From contig VFIW01000004.1 of assembly GCA_006386115.1 (NCBI GenBank), forward strand, positions 434,001 through 498,000: a stretch of 64,000 nt of DNA, in the 5' to 3' direction. Under the pieces are notes generated by a model, which did no database searches, was not told the origin of the DNA, and saw only the letters and a list, made by a program, of their open reading frames with translations. Each line of letters opens with the position of its first letter. Positions within the stretch are counted from its first letter, which is position 1. Below, in pieces: positions 47,912 to 57,742 of the stretch. Both the position numbers and the translations under genes were made by a program. The stretch comes from Globisporangium splendens. Lineage: Eukaryota > Oomycota > Peronosporomycetes > Pythiales > Pythiaceae.

Positions 47912-50900
47912 TTACTTGTGGTTCTTGTCGCCTCCGCCAAACGACAGGAGCGTCGACGGGTCCGAGAAATCGTTCGTCGAGTACGCGCGGCGCGAGCGCA
48001 TCAGCGACGACACTGGTGCGCCATTCTCACCGTTTTGCTGCGCGACTGGGCGTCTCGATTCCTGTTGCACGAGCGCCTGGAGCCGGATCGACGCGTCCTG
48101 AAGCGCGCTCAGCTCGGTCTCCGACACGTTGCGCAGATGGCTGAGCGTGTTGTCGCTCAGCGTGTGCTGCAAGTGCTCGTCGCCACCCTTGTGACGCAAG
48201 TCACCGCTGCTGTTGTTCGCCGTCAGCGCCGAGATCATGCGCTGCTGCTCGACGATGATCGTGCGCATCTGCTGCGCCGAGAGCTCGTCTTCACGGTCGT
48301 CGTTGCGCGAGTTGGTGCGCAAGATGTCCTCGATCACGACACCGCGACTCAGCGCGTTGTTGTACAACAGCCATGTCTGGATCTTGCCTGGCACGTACAG
48401 CGCCGACAGGAACAGGATCAGCGACAGCGAAAACGCGCCCAAGAACGTGTCGTGGAGGAAGTAAATGTTCTGCACAAAGCGCGAGTTCGCGCCAAACAAC
48501 AACAGTCCCCAGCATCCAACGGCCGCGATGAGGTACCCCATGCTGAGCACACACTGCCACATCCCGTTCACAAACACGAACGCGACCACGAGACTCGCGG
48601 CGCACACGATGACCAAAATGAGCTTCATGAAACGCACGAGACCGTTCTCGCCGTATCCGCGCGACGAGTTGATGAACAGCGCCGACACCAACAGGTACAG
48701 CGCCGCGATCGAGAGGCAGATCGCAAACGGCAGCCACGTGCCCTCCGTCAACAGCGAGTGGTACGGCTCGTACGCCGACACGATCGACAGCGCGATCACG
48801 GTGAACAGCAAGCCCTTCATGGTCACGACGATCTTGGCCCACGGACGCAGCGTCGAGAAGTACGCATTCTCCTCCTTGAACCACGCCTCCCACGACTGGT
48901 TCGCGTTACCGCCATCGCCACGCATCCACTTGAGCCACACGCGCCAGTCCTCGATGACGTCCGACCACTCGAACGCGAGCGGGTTGAACCAGAACGGCGA
49001 AAAGCACCACGACAAGACCACGAGCCAGAGCGACCAAGTCATGGCAAAGTACTGCTCGCCGATCGTAAAGATGTAGTAGATCGAGAGACCCACGGCGATC
49101 TCCACGCCCGAGTACAGGTGGCTGCTCGCGTAGAACCGGTAGAGCTCGTCAAAGCGCGAGTGCTTGGTCACGAAGCCTCGGCCCGTGGCGCGGTACTTGG
49201 CACCACCAGCGAGGATTGTTTGTCCGTAGTAGAACCACTTGGTGCCGATGTGGAACAAAAAGTAGAGTGGACCGCCAGTCACAAAGATCATAAACACTTC
49301 CTTCAGCGCAGCCTTGAACCCGCGCTCGACCGAGATCGTCGCGAGCAATGGCGCCGTCGTGAAGAATGCGACGGAGCCCAGCATCATCTGCAATTGGCTC
49401 AAAAGCACAGGCGTGCGGCCACCGACACCCTCGAGGGAGAGCAGCGCGCGCAACAGGTTGCAGTACAGCAAGATGTACACGGTCCAGATGATCATCGACA
49501 TGGACAAGTAGAAGCCCACATGGTTGTAGTAGAACGAAAGCAGCTTGAAGAAATCCAGGCGCTGACTGATGCGGTACACGTCGCGGGAGAGCGATTGCTC
49601 GGCCGCACCCTGCGCGAGTTTGGCCTCAAACTTGTAGATCTGCTGCATGCCGACATCACGCCCCTTGCCGCACTTGACATACTCTGGGAACGTCACCGAA
49701 CCACCGCGGAGACAGTTGTTGTAGCCCGCAAAGATATCCTCACTGAGATTGATGCCCTTGCTGGCCTTGCTGATACCGCCGCGCGTGATGAAGAACAGCT
49801 TGTTGAACACATCCGGGTGACCGTAGTGGAGACGCACACGCAGTGGACGCGCGAGCGTGCGCTGGCCCAGCGTCACGAACGACGTCTCCTGCAGCGCCAT
49901 GTAGTTCGCCAACGAACTCACGCTGCCCGTGAAGATGTGCTCTGGAAGACCGACAATCGTGTACGGACGATCGGGGGTGCCCGAATCGAACTCTTCGAGC
50001 ATGTTGCGCATCTTGAGCGATTCCTCAATGTACCCGTCCTGGTTCATATCGATCGTCTGCAAGTTCTCACCACGCGTAAACACGATGGCGGCGTTCTGGT
50101 TCTCGGGCTTGCCCTCGCCAAGGATTGGATTGCCTGGCAACCGCACGCGGTACACTTCTTCGACCGTGCCCAACGACTCACTGCCCTTGACGAGCACCGT
50201 GAAGTACGACTGCTCCTTCTGGTAGTTCACACGCACTTCGTCAATGTACGAGACGCGAAGGTTCGGGAACCGGTGCAGCAGGAAATCAATGTCGCGCGCC
50301 TTCGGGTCGTTGTTGCGCTTCTGGCGACCGTAGATCTGGCACGCGACCACGTACGTGAACTTGGTCTTGATGAGCTCTTCGATGCGCTCGACAGGCACTT
50401 GCTCAATCTCGGCGAGCAAGCGGATCGCGGCCTCACCGTACATCATGCCCTGCACCGTGCGCGTGAGCGTCTGGCCACGCAACGATGCCCACAGACGCAA
50501 CTCGATCGCAGTGTGCGGATCCTTCCAAAAGTTCTTCTTCGGCTTGACACGCTCCAAAAAGTTCTCCCAGTCTTGCTTGTACAGAGTCTGCAAGAACAGC
50601 AACGTGTGCACATCGAGGCCGTCCTGTTTGCTCTCCAAGTCCGACTTGGAGTACAAAACGTCTTCGCCGTAGAACGGCGTCATAACACTCCACGACTTCA
50701 TTTCCTCCAGCAGCGGCGCCAGCGGCATGTCCATGAACAGCGAGTTGACAAAGAACAGCAGTCGGCGACGCGCGTCGTACGAGCGCGGCTCGGCGTCGAT
50801 CTTCTGGAGAGTGAGCAGACCGTGGAGGTGCTTCACGATCACATCGGCATGGCTCTCAAAGGCCGTGAGCGTCACCTGTTCGCCAGTGTAGTCATCATCC

Positions 50901-53900
50901 CACATGAAGCCTCGCTCCTGGGTCAAGATCCACGTCAAGCGGTCCGAGATGCCCTTGGTCTCGGCGTAGATTGGATCGCGCTCATCGACCTGACGGATCA
51001 TGCTCTTGGCCAAGTTCAGGAACGTACGCATGCGGTCACGGATCTGCATGATGTGTGCGCTCGGGATCGAGTGCGTGACCTTGCCCTTGTTGTCCTTGGG
51101 CTTGGCTGTTTGCTGCAGCGCGGCGATACGCGCGACGCCCGAGCCTCGGCTGCGTCGTGGAACAGTGCCGCCCAATGACGAAAGTCCCGTCGTACTCGCG
51201 GACTTCGTCATGCCGCTCGACACAGGACGGTAAGCTGACGATTGCTGTTGTGGGAACTGGAACGACGAGTAGTCCGACGGGTTCTTGCGCACAGGCACAA
51301 ACTTGGCGTTACTCTTCCAGGCGCCCAAGTTCGACTTCAACAGCGAGAGCAAGTCGGCAAGCGCACGACCCGTAGTCGCCACGTTCTTCATGTTGAGCGC
51401 ACGGAACACGCCGCGCGCGGCCCACGAGTTGAGCGTGCTGCAGATGTAGCGCACATCGTTCGTGTGGCACGGACCCAAGATGTTGATGAGCACCCAGTTG
51501 GCCAGCTCCCAGATCTCTTCCACGGCTTCTTCGACCATCGGGTTCTCGCCGAGCAACTCCAAGAGCTTGTCCTGCAGCAGACGCTCCGAGACATCGCGCT
51601 CTTGCGCGTACATGTCGAGGATGCTCGACGTGAAGTTCTCGTAGCAACCGGCCAGTTGGAATTGCGGCAAGTAGATCTCGCGCTGGTACCCGTGGAGTCG
51701 CTGGAAACGCAGGATCGACATCTCGTGGTTCGAGATCAGATCGTCGCCACGCATGGCTTCGATGATCGTGTCCCATGCAACAGAGAACGAGAACCACTTC
51801 TGACGACGCTGGTTCTTGAGCTCCGTCGCGGTCTGTTTGCGTCGCGAGAACGAGAGCAGTGGCGTCTCGTCATTCACCGACAACGACGACGTCTGGTGGT
51901 TCCGGTTGTTCAGCAGGTTTACAGCCGCAGTCGTGGACGCCACGGCATCGCTAGGCATGCGATCGAGTACTTCATGGCCAAACACATTCGCCGACCCGTA
52001 AGTCGCGTTCGCAGCAACCATGTCGGCGATCTGGAGCCCCGTCTTCGAGTTGGACGCGACGATCTTGGCGTTGAACACATCGGCGGCGCGACTGAACGCG
52101 GCGCGCACGCGGCCAAAGTTGCGGATCTCGCCAATGTGGGACGAGAACCCGACAAACGTCCCCGTGAACGCGACCCAAATCGCATTCCAGATCGTAATGT
52201 CGACGCAAAACACGAGGAAAAACGGGAACCAGTTCAAGAAGATGAGAAACGACGTCGTGACGATGCTCACGTTGCTCTCCATGTGGTCCGCGTACAACAA
52301 GAACGACGGCACGACCAACGGGTGGATCTCAAACTTGTAGCTGAAAAACAACTTCCAGGCCAACATCGTGGTCCAGAAGAACTGGTAGCCGAAGCTCGCG
52401 GACGCCGGGTCCAGGACGTTGTCGCCCACGTACAAGCGGTTCATCGGATTAATGATGTCGCGGATGATCGCCACAGGCTTGAAGCGCGTGCGACGCAGCC
52501 AGTTGTTGAGCTGGGGCACGACCTGCAGCACGCAGTTGAACAGTCCTGGGATGTGCAGGAACAGCAAAGTCGCGTAGAACGTGGTCCACCACTCGCCACC
52601 AAATCGCCAGGCGTACCAGTACAGCGACAACGAGAGCACACTGAGCGCCAAGTGGAAGAGAATGCGCGCCACGTGGCGGCCCACGGATGAGGACAACACG
52701 TGTCCATCGTACACGGCAAAGATATCGAGACCATCGCGGAGGATCGAGAGCAGGAACGGCGTGATCATTGTACTCGAGACGATCTTCACGCCCGCGGCAA
52801 AGTCCAGCTCCTGTTCGTTCGTGAACGCGAGCGTCGCGAGGAAATGGAACGCGATCACGTGGAAATCAAACACGCGGCTGAACGCACGAAGTGGTGCGAG
52901 CCACGTGCGTTTCTCCAAAAAGCTCTTGGACGATTCTGCAAAGCCCTCGGCGATGCTCTTGCGCTTCTTCTGTTGCATTGAACCGTGCGACGGACCGCCG
53001 TGGCCAAAGCCGCTGCGGTGGCCACCAGCGAGACCTCCTCCGAGGTTGCCACCGTCGCGCTTCTGCTTGAAGTACGCCATCGGGTTGGGCGAGTTTGTCT
53101 CAATCACGTCTTCGTGCTTGTAGTCGTATTGCAGACACGCCGTGCTCCAGAAGAACTCGTTAAAGTCGTCGTAGTTGTGGCGGTCGCGGTGGTCGTGGTT
53201 CGAGTTCATGTGGGTCTTCAGCAGCCCGTACACGGGTGTGATCACAGTGTCCAAGAAGTAGCCCGCCTCGCGCTCAATGTTGCGCACAGACGGGAACTCC
53301 TCCTTCATCTTGTGGAACAAGAAGCAGAGGTACTCGGGCGAGTGGCGCGCGTTACTGGCTTCGCCCCAGATGAAGAAGAAGAGACAGAGGTCGATCGAGA
53401 TCTCGTCAACGCTCGTGAGCCCCAGGACGTTGGCTTGAGGCTTGCGCGACTCGCTCCACGCCTGCGACGGGATCTCGAGCTTGCGACACCACTTGCTGTA
53501 GTTGCTAAACACCAGATCGTGCAGCTTCCGGTACGGGTTGCCGCCCTTGCGCGCCGAGTTTGCGAGCAGCATCACGATGTGCTCGGTCTGATTGCGGAAA
53601 CTGTCCAATTGGAAGCCATACGAGCGCTGCACGTTCATCGCAATGCGAAAGATCACCGCGTACTGCTGCATGTTGCGCGGCAACGTCAACGGCGAGAAGA
53701 AGTTGACTTTGTCGGCATTCGAGTCTTCCGGTTTCCACGCGCGCGCATCCGAACTCGCAGAGATCGCTGGTAGAAACGGCTTGACGGGCTTCTTCTTGAA
53801 CAGCACACTCGAGACCGAGCGCATCGTGTAGTACTGGAAGAAGGCGCCGCCGGCACTGAGCGTCGCGAGGATGCTGTACAGCGTCGCGCAGTGCTGCGAG

Positions 53901-55801
53901 CAGATGTGCGTGCTCGTGTAACCCGAACCGCCGAGGATGTACCCCGCAAGGTTCCACAGGTTGACGGCGATCTCGCTTTTCGTGGTCCAGAGCGAGAGCG
54001 ACATGACGAAGCTCACGCTGCCAATGCACGACGTCGAGATCGCGAGCAAGTGCTTTCGGTTCACGCGCGACGACAATGAGAGACCAACACCCGTCAATAC
54101 GAGCATAGTCACGAGGATGCGAGCAACGAGCAGCGGTAGGAACTGGCCAATCACAGCACCAAAGTAGAGACCGAGCATCGCGCCGAGCGCAGCGCCGCAG
54201 ATCAACGAGAGCACACCGCCGAGCACGACGCCGCAGAGACACGCGATGAACACATGGATCCACAGGACTTCGCCATCCAGCGAACTGATACTGAAGATCC
54301 CGTAGAAACTCGCGATGAGCCACAACGTGCTGATGTACGCAGTCGTGAGCACCGGGTGCTTGTAGCCATAGAACACGGTCACGAGGCTGATGCCGGCGTT
54401 GAGCAGCGCGAAAAGGTTCGTGAGCCCCGCCTCGACTTGCAGCGAGACGTACCACGGAAGTCCGTAGTCCACAGGGTGCGCAGCGATCCACGACGACGTC
54501 GGGAACCCCTTGGGGTTGCACCCAACTGACGTGTATCGATTCGGGTTGCCCTGGTACACGCGCACGTAGTCAATCGTAAAGTTGGATGGCCAGAGCGAGT
54601 CACAAATCTGGCCTTCGCACGGCGGCGAGAACTTTTCCGACACGGCCGTACTGAGAATCAAGTAGCTGGGCTCCACGGGCACCTGACGCGGCGGGATGCC
54701 GTCGGACCAGACGTTCAATGCGGCGCCGGGAATCTCAAAGAGGAAGTTGCCGTCCATCCACCAGCGGATATGGCCCTCAGGACCCGGCGACCAGTCCAGT
54801 TGGTACAAGTGGTACGACAAGAACGCGTTCGATTCCAATTGCGTCAATGCCGAGAGCGAGTCGAGACCCATTTCGCCATAGTAATCCGAGTTGATCTTCG
54901 TGTCGTCGCCGAACTTGAGCCCCTTGTACCATTGATTCGGTTGCGGCAGGTTCCCGGGGTCCGGACGCATGTTCGGGTACAGACTCGGACGGATCTGCAG
55001 CGACGTCGAGATGTACGCCGGCTCGTCGCGCGCTCGGATCTGCGCTTCGATCACATCGATTTCCGTCGCGCCGCGGCCCTGGAACGGGTTCAAACCGAAA
55101 ATCTCCGGGAACGAGTCGTCGTCATTTTTGTCGGTCGCATTGCCACATGCGCTGATCTTCTGGTCGACCTTCTCGGCCTTCTCGACGTACGGTGCGCACG
55201 CGTCAAAGCTCCACGGCCACGTGCCATCCTGGGACCCGAGAAACGCAGCGCGTCCCAAGTTGCCCATGATCCAGATGGCCGGCCACGTGCCGGGAATGCC
55301 CCACTTGCCGGGCAAAATCGCGCGCACTTCAATGAAGCCGCCGGTGAAGCAGAACTTGTTCCACGTCTGCATGCTGCCACTCACGTAGGACGCGCCGCGG
55401 TACTTTTCCTTGGGCTTCGTGGTCGTGATCTTGAGGTTACCGTCGTCAATCTGCGTCGCTTGCGGCAAGAAGTAGTGCTGCCCCATGTTGGTCGTATCCA
55501 AGATGTCAATGGCGGTCCACTTGCGGTCAAAGCCCGCTTCAAACGTGCGCGTCGAGTCGTTGAACTCGTCCGAGAAGATGAGGTTGAATTCGTGGTGCGA
55601 CTCGTTCGAACCCATGCGGTAGGCGCCTGCGGGCACGCGCGCCGTGTGGAACTCGGCGGGCGTCTCCGGGTCGATCCAGCTCTCGTTGCTGTTGGCGCCC
55701 ATCGCGAGCGGCACCTTCGCGTTCACCGTCGGCGCCGACCAATGCAGCGCAGTCGCGGCGGCGGCGACGACCAGCGCGAGGCGCAGCGTCGTAGTCGGCA
55801 T
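47912..55801 (-). CDS. fusion of SKN1/KRE6-type GH16 domain with 1,3-beta-glucan synthase (GT48)
   Basis: Single exon of 7.89 kb, 2629 aa. Starts MPTTTLRLALVVAAAATALH, a signal peptide ending near VNAKV; the in-frame Met 38 codons upstream would precede the signal and is rejected. Residues about 45-430 are a beta-glucan-synthesis-associated (SKN1/KRE6, GH16-like) domain with the catalytic-type motif TEIDVIEAQ (E-x-D-x-x-E). A membrane block follows, with Gly-rich helices (GVVLGGVLSLICGAALGAML) resembling a TMEM198-type module. Then comes the callose-synthase part: LFFFIWGEASNARHSPEYLC, RRRLLFFVNSLFMDMP, VMTPFYGEDVLYS, LRLWASLRGQTLTRTVQGMM, and about eight C-terminal membrane helices. Such synthases make wall 1,3-beta-glucan from UDP-glucose at the plasma membrane; the extracellular GH16-like part could remodel or branch the product. 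The gene has no introns, unlike most neighbours. Confidence 0.92.
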   Translation of the reverse strand: MPTTTLRLALVVAAAATALHWSAPTVNAKVPLAMGANSNESWIDPETPAEFHTARVPAGAYRMGSNESHHEFNLIFSDEFNDSTRTFEAGFDRKWTAIDILDTTNMGQHYFLPQATQIDDGNLKITTTKPKEKYRGASYVSGSMQTWNKFCFTGGFIEVRAILPGKWGIPGTWPAIWIMGNLGRAAFLGSQDGTWPWSFDACAPYVEKAEKVDQKISACGNATDKNDDDSFPEIFGLNPFQGRGATEIDVIEAQIRARDEPAYISTSLQIRPSLYPNMRPDPGNLPQPNQWYKGLKFGDDTKINSDYYGEMGLDSLSALTQLESNAFLSYHLYQLDWSPGPEGHIRWWMDGNFLFEIPGAALNVWSDGIPPRQVPVEPSYLILSTAVSEKFSPPCEGQICDSLWPSNFTIDYVRVYQGNPNRYTSVGCNPKGFPTSSWIAAHPVDYGLPWYVSLQVEAGLTNLFALLNAGISLVTVFYGYKHPVLTTAYISTLWLIASFYGIFSISSLDGEVLWIHVFIACLCGVVLGGVLSLICGAALGAMLGLYFGAVIGQFLPLLVARILVTMLVLTGVGLSLSSRVNRKHLLAISTSCIGSVSFVMSLSLWTTKSEIAVNLWNLAGYILGGSGYTSTHICSQHCATLYSILATLSAGGAFFQYYTMRSVSSVLFKKKPVKPFLPAISASSDARAWKPEDSNADKVNFFSPLTLPRNMQQYAVIFRIAMNVQRSYGFQLDSFRNQTEHIVMLLANSARKGGNPYRKLHDLVFSNYSKWCRKLEIPSQAWSESRKPQANVLGLTSVDEISIDLCLFFFIWGEASNARHSPEYLCFLFHKMKEEFPSVRNIEREAGYFLDTVITPVYGLLKTHMNSNHDHRDRHNYDDFNEFFWSTACLQYDYKHEDVIETNSPNPMAYFKQKRDGGNLGGGLAGGHRSGFGHGGPSHGSMQQKKRKSIAEGFAESSKSFLEKRTWLAPLRAFSRVFDFHVIAFHFLATLAFTNEQELDFAAGVKIVSSTMITPFLLSILRDGLDIFAVYDGHVLSSSVGRHVARILFHLALSVLSLSLYWYAWRFGGEWWTTFYATLLFLHIPGLFNCVLQVVPQLNNWLRRTRFKPVAIIRDIINPMNRLYVGDNVLDPASASFGYQFFWTTMLAWKLFFSYKFEIHPLVVPSFLLYADHMESNVSIVTTSFLIFLNWFPFFLVFCVDITIWNAIWVAFTGTFVGFSSHIGEIRNFGRVRAAFSRAADVFNAKIVASNSKTGLQIADMVAANATYGSANVFGHEVLDRMPSDAVASTTAAVNLLNNRNHQTSSLSVNDETPLLSFSRRKQTATELKNQRRQKWFSFSVAWDTIIEAMRGDDLISNHEMSILRFQRLHGYQREIYLPQFQLAGCYENFTSSILDMYAQERDVSERLLQDKLLELLGENPMVEEAVEEIWELANWVLINILGPCHTNDVRYICSTLNSWAARGVFRALNMKNVATTGRALADLLSLLKSNLGAWKSNAKFVPVRKNPSDYSSFQFPQQQSSAYRPVSSGMTKSASTTGLSSLGGTVPRRSRGSGVARIAALQQTAKPKDNKGKVTHSIPSAHIMQIRDRMRTFLNLAKSMIRQVDERDPIYAETKGISDRLTWILTQERGFMWDDDYTGEQVTLTAFESHADVIVKHLHGLLTLQKIDAEPRSYDARRRLLFFVNSLFMDMPLAPLLEEMKSWSVMTPFYGEDVLYSKSDLESKQDGLDVHTLLFLQTLYKQDWENFLERVKPKKNFWKDPHTAIELRLWASLRGQTLTRTVQGMMYGEAAIRLLAEIEQVPVERIEELIKTKFTYVVACQIYGRQKRNNDPKARDIDFLLHRFPNLRVSYIDEVRVNYQKEQSYFTVLVKGSESLGTVEEVYRVRLPGNPILGEGKPENQNAAIVFTRGENLQTIDMNQDGYIEESLKMRNMLEEFDSGTPDRPYTIVGLPEHIFTGSVSSLANYMALQETSFVTLGQRTLARPLRVRLHYGHPDVFNKLFFITRGGISKASKGINLSEDIFAGYNNCLRGGSVTFPEYVKCGKGRDVGMQQIYKFEAKLAQGAAEQSLSRDVYRISQRLDFFKLLSFYYNHVGFYLSMSMIIWTVYILLYCNLLRALLSLEGVGGRTPVLLSQLQMMLGSVAFFTTAPLLATISVERGFKAALKEVFMIFVTGGPLYFLFHIGTKWFYYGQTILAGGAKYRATGRGFVTKHSRFDELYRFYASSHLYSGVEIAVGLSIYYIFTIGEQYFAMTWSLWLVVLSWCFSPFWFNPLAFEWSDVIEDWRVWLKWMRGDGGNANQSWEAWFKEENAYFSTLRPWAKIVVTMKGLLFTVIALSIVSAYEPYHSLLTEGTWLPFAICLSIAALYLLVSALFINSSRGYGENGLVRFMKLILVIVCAASLVVAFVFVNGMWQCVLSMGYLIAAVGCWGLLLFGANSRFVQNIYFLHDTFLGAFSLSLILFLSALYVPGKIQTWLLYNNALSRGVVIEDILRTNSRNDDREDELSAQQMRTIIVEQQRMISALTANNSSGDLRHKGGDEHLQHTLSDNTLSHLRNVSETELSALQDASIRLQALVQQESRRPVAQQNGENGAPVSSLMRSRRAYSTNDFSDPSTLLSFGGGDKNHK

Positions 55802-57742
55802 GGCTGCGCGCGTGTGTTGTGTTCTGTAGACTTGCTCTTGCAGTGCAGACAGGCGATAGCGAGCGTCGACTGCGCGTGCACACACAGACACACACAGACA
55901 CACTCCTCTCTCCACTGCGCGTGTCGTAGAAGACGAGGAAGAACGCGGGCGCTGGAGCGTTGCGCGCCACTGCTCAAATCGCAGAATCCGTTGTCATGTG
56001 CGCATGGCGCAAAAGCGAGCGGATCCGGGTCGGGTCGGAAAAGAAAAATCAGCCACCACAAATCAGGACTTCACTCGATTCGCAAACCCGACCCACCCGT
56101 TTTGCTTCGCTTGATACCTATTTGTTCGATCTTTTTGTTGTTGTTATTTGCACCCCTCCCTCCTTTGATATGGGAGTTGAGTATGGCAGCAGCAAATCGA
56201 TCGAGAGACCTTGACACTGTGTGACCATCCGCAATGGGAGGGGGGAAGAAAGGGAGACTCGCAGCATAGAAACAGGACCGTTGGCCGGGCTTCCCGCCTG
56301 ACACTCTAACGGGAGAATGCCGAAGGTGATGACGCTGCGCGGCATGGCGCATACTCACTGGGTGAGTGGCCGCGAGCGTGGCTTCGCTTCGTACCGGTAC
56401 AAATGCGTCTGTGTGATCCGTCCTGAGGTCCACCATCGTCACCAGCGACGACACCGACACCATGGAGACCTTGCGCACCCCAAGCACCAAAACGGACCGC
56501 GAGCAGGTCCGTGCGTAACGGTGTCTCTCACGCACGCAAGCTCGCTGCCCCAAGCACCAGCACTGGGGTGGGTACACAGATGGCTTTCCGCCTGATGGAT
56601 AGACGAACCGACGATCCCAAGCGCGGATCCCGTGCCAAGCGTAGACACCCAGTCACACGTGCTTACCTACTATTATGAGTCCACAATCCGACTCGCACTG
56701 AATTCTACAATCAGAAATCGATCGAGGTGCACAAACGAGCTATCCGCTGCGTATTCAGGAGCTCTTGGAAGCAAGTTTTGTGGCGGGATCATGCAAAACG
56801 CAGTCATGGATCCCTGAAACTAAGGGCGGGAGTTCATGCAAGGGCACGTCAACAGTGAGTTGTGACCCCGTCCCAAGGGCAGGAATCTGGTCTGCACGGT
56901 CAGATTCCCCTGCAGCACCTCCTCAGCTACCCTTCCTTATTTTTTTGGCACTTTAGGACCCGCTCCTCCCCTGAGTGCTACGGCACTTTCCCCGCCACCC
57001 AAGGAGAAAATTTGGGATCCCCTCTCCATAGAGCTTTCCTGGACAGCTCCGCTCCAGCTGCAGAGAGATGGTTGCATGGCTCCAAGATGCTTGGGAGCGA
57101 GTGCATAGAAAGTTGAAGTGAAAAGCTCGCTGATTTTTTGTTTGTCATGCCTGTGTCGAGTGTGTTTGGACGAGTCCTTGTTTACTTTTCCTGTCGTGAT
57201 TCCTACCAAGGCAACACGGAATCTTTTGGAGCATGAGTGTGCACTGGATGACTGGTGCACATACACAGACCTCTGCTGCATGAATCTTATTCAGCACGCT
57301 GTGTTGCATGACCGAACGCAGGCGTTGCATGTCAAGTCGCGTGTCAAAATATCTGATAACGCATCGTGGTTTCGCATTCTGGTGCCATGGTGCCGCATGC
57401 AAGACGCCACGCTGCACCAGCACCCGTCGCAGCGCTGCGTTGCGAGCCAACCAATCAGCCACGCGACAGCCATGCCATGTCAGCCACTCGCAAAGCGGAC
57501 GGGTTCGATGAAATGGACGGAGATTGTTCACCATCTGACACGAACCAACCTGATTCATTCTTTGGTCCTAAAGAAGGGTTGGATGGTGGTCCTAGATAGG
57601 ATCCTAATAAAGGTTGCATAGTAGTAGCGTAGTAACTATGTCATATACGATGAATCCACTTATGACATCTACAAGAAGCACCACTACGCTTATGTAATTT
57701 ACCACAGTTTACATTCACCAAACCAAATCCGGATAAACGAAC
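55802..57742. other. long intergenic region, about 1.9 kb
   Basis: Between divergent starts (glucan synthase -, LRR protein +). A plus-strand frame at 57118-57621 begins MKSSLIFCLSCLCRVC and could pass for a secreted peptide, but its composition is chaotic and the minus strand is equally open; I leave it unassigned. A CCAAT box lies at 57451. The hairpin-like repeat at 57626-57690 is listed separately. Confidence 0.4.
57626..57690. repeat. two-step inverted repeat upstream of LRR gene
   Basis: Outer arms AGCGTAGT (57626-57633) and ACTACGCT (57683-57690) enclose inner arms ATGTCAT (57638-57644) and ATGACAT (57662-57668). It could form a cruciform or serve as an operator-like site about 55-115 bp before the LRR protein start. 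The arms match perfectly; function is unknown. Confidence 0.4.

Noticed and set aside
47801..51178. A 1125-codon open frame on the plus strand, with further 482- and 484-codon frames at 51242-52690 and 54770-56224
   Set aside because: They lie exactly antisense to the glucan-synthase gene. The residues are Arg/His/Val/Leu-rich as expected for the complement of a codon-biased GC-rich gene, with no domain.
56740..57110. Possible retroelement remnant in the 1.9-kb spacer
   Set aside because: No reverse-transcriptase, integrase, terminal repeat or target duplication could be seen.
57118..57621. 167-codon frame with a hydrophobic N-terminus that might be a secreted effector
   Set aside because: The minus strand is open over the same interval, there is no RXLR-type or other effector motif after the hydrophobic start, and composition is non-coding.
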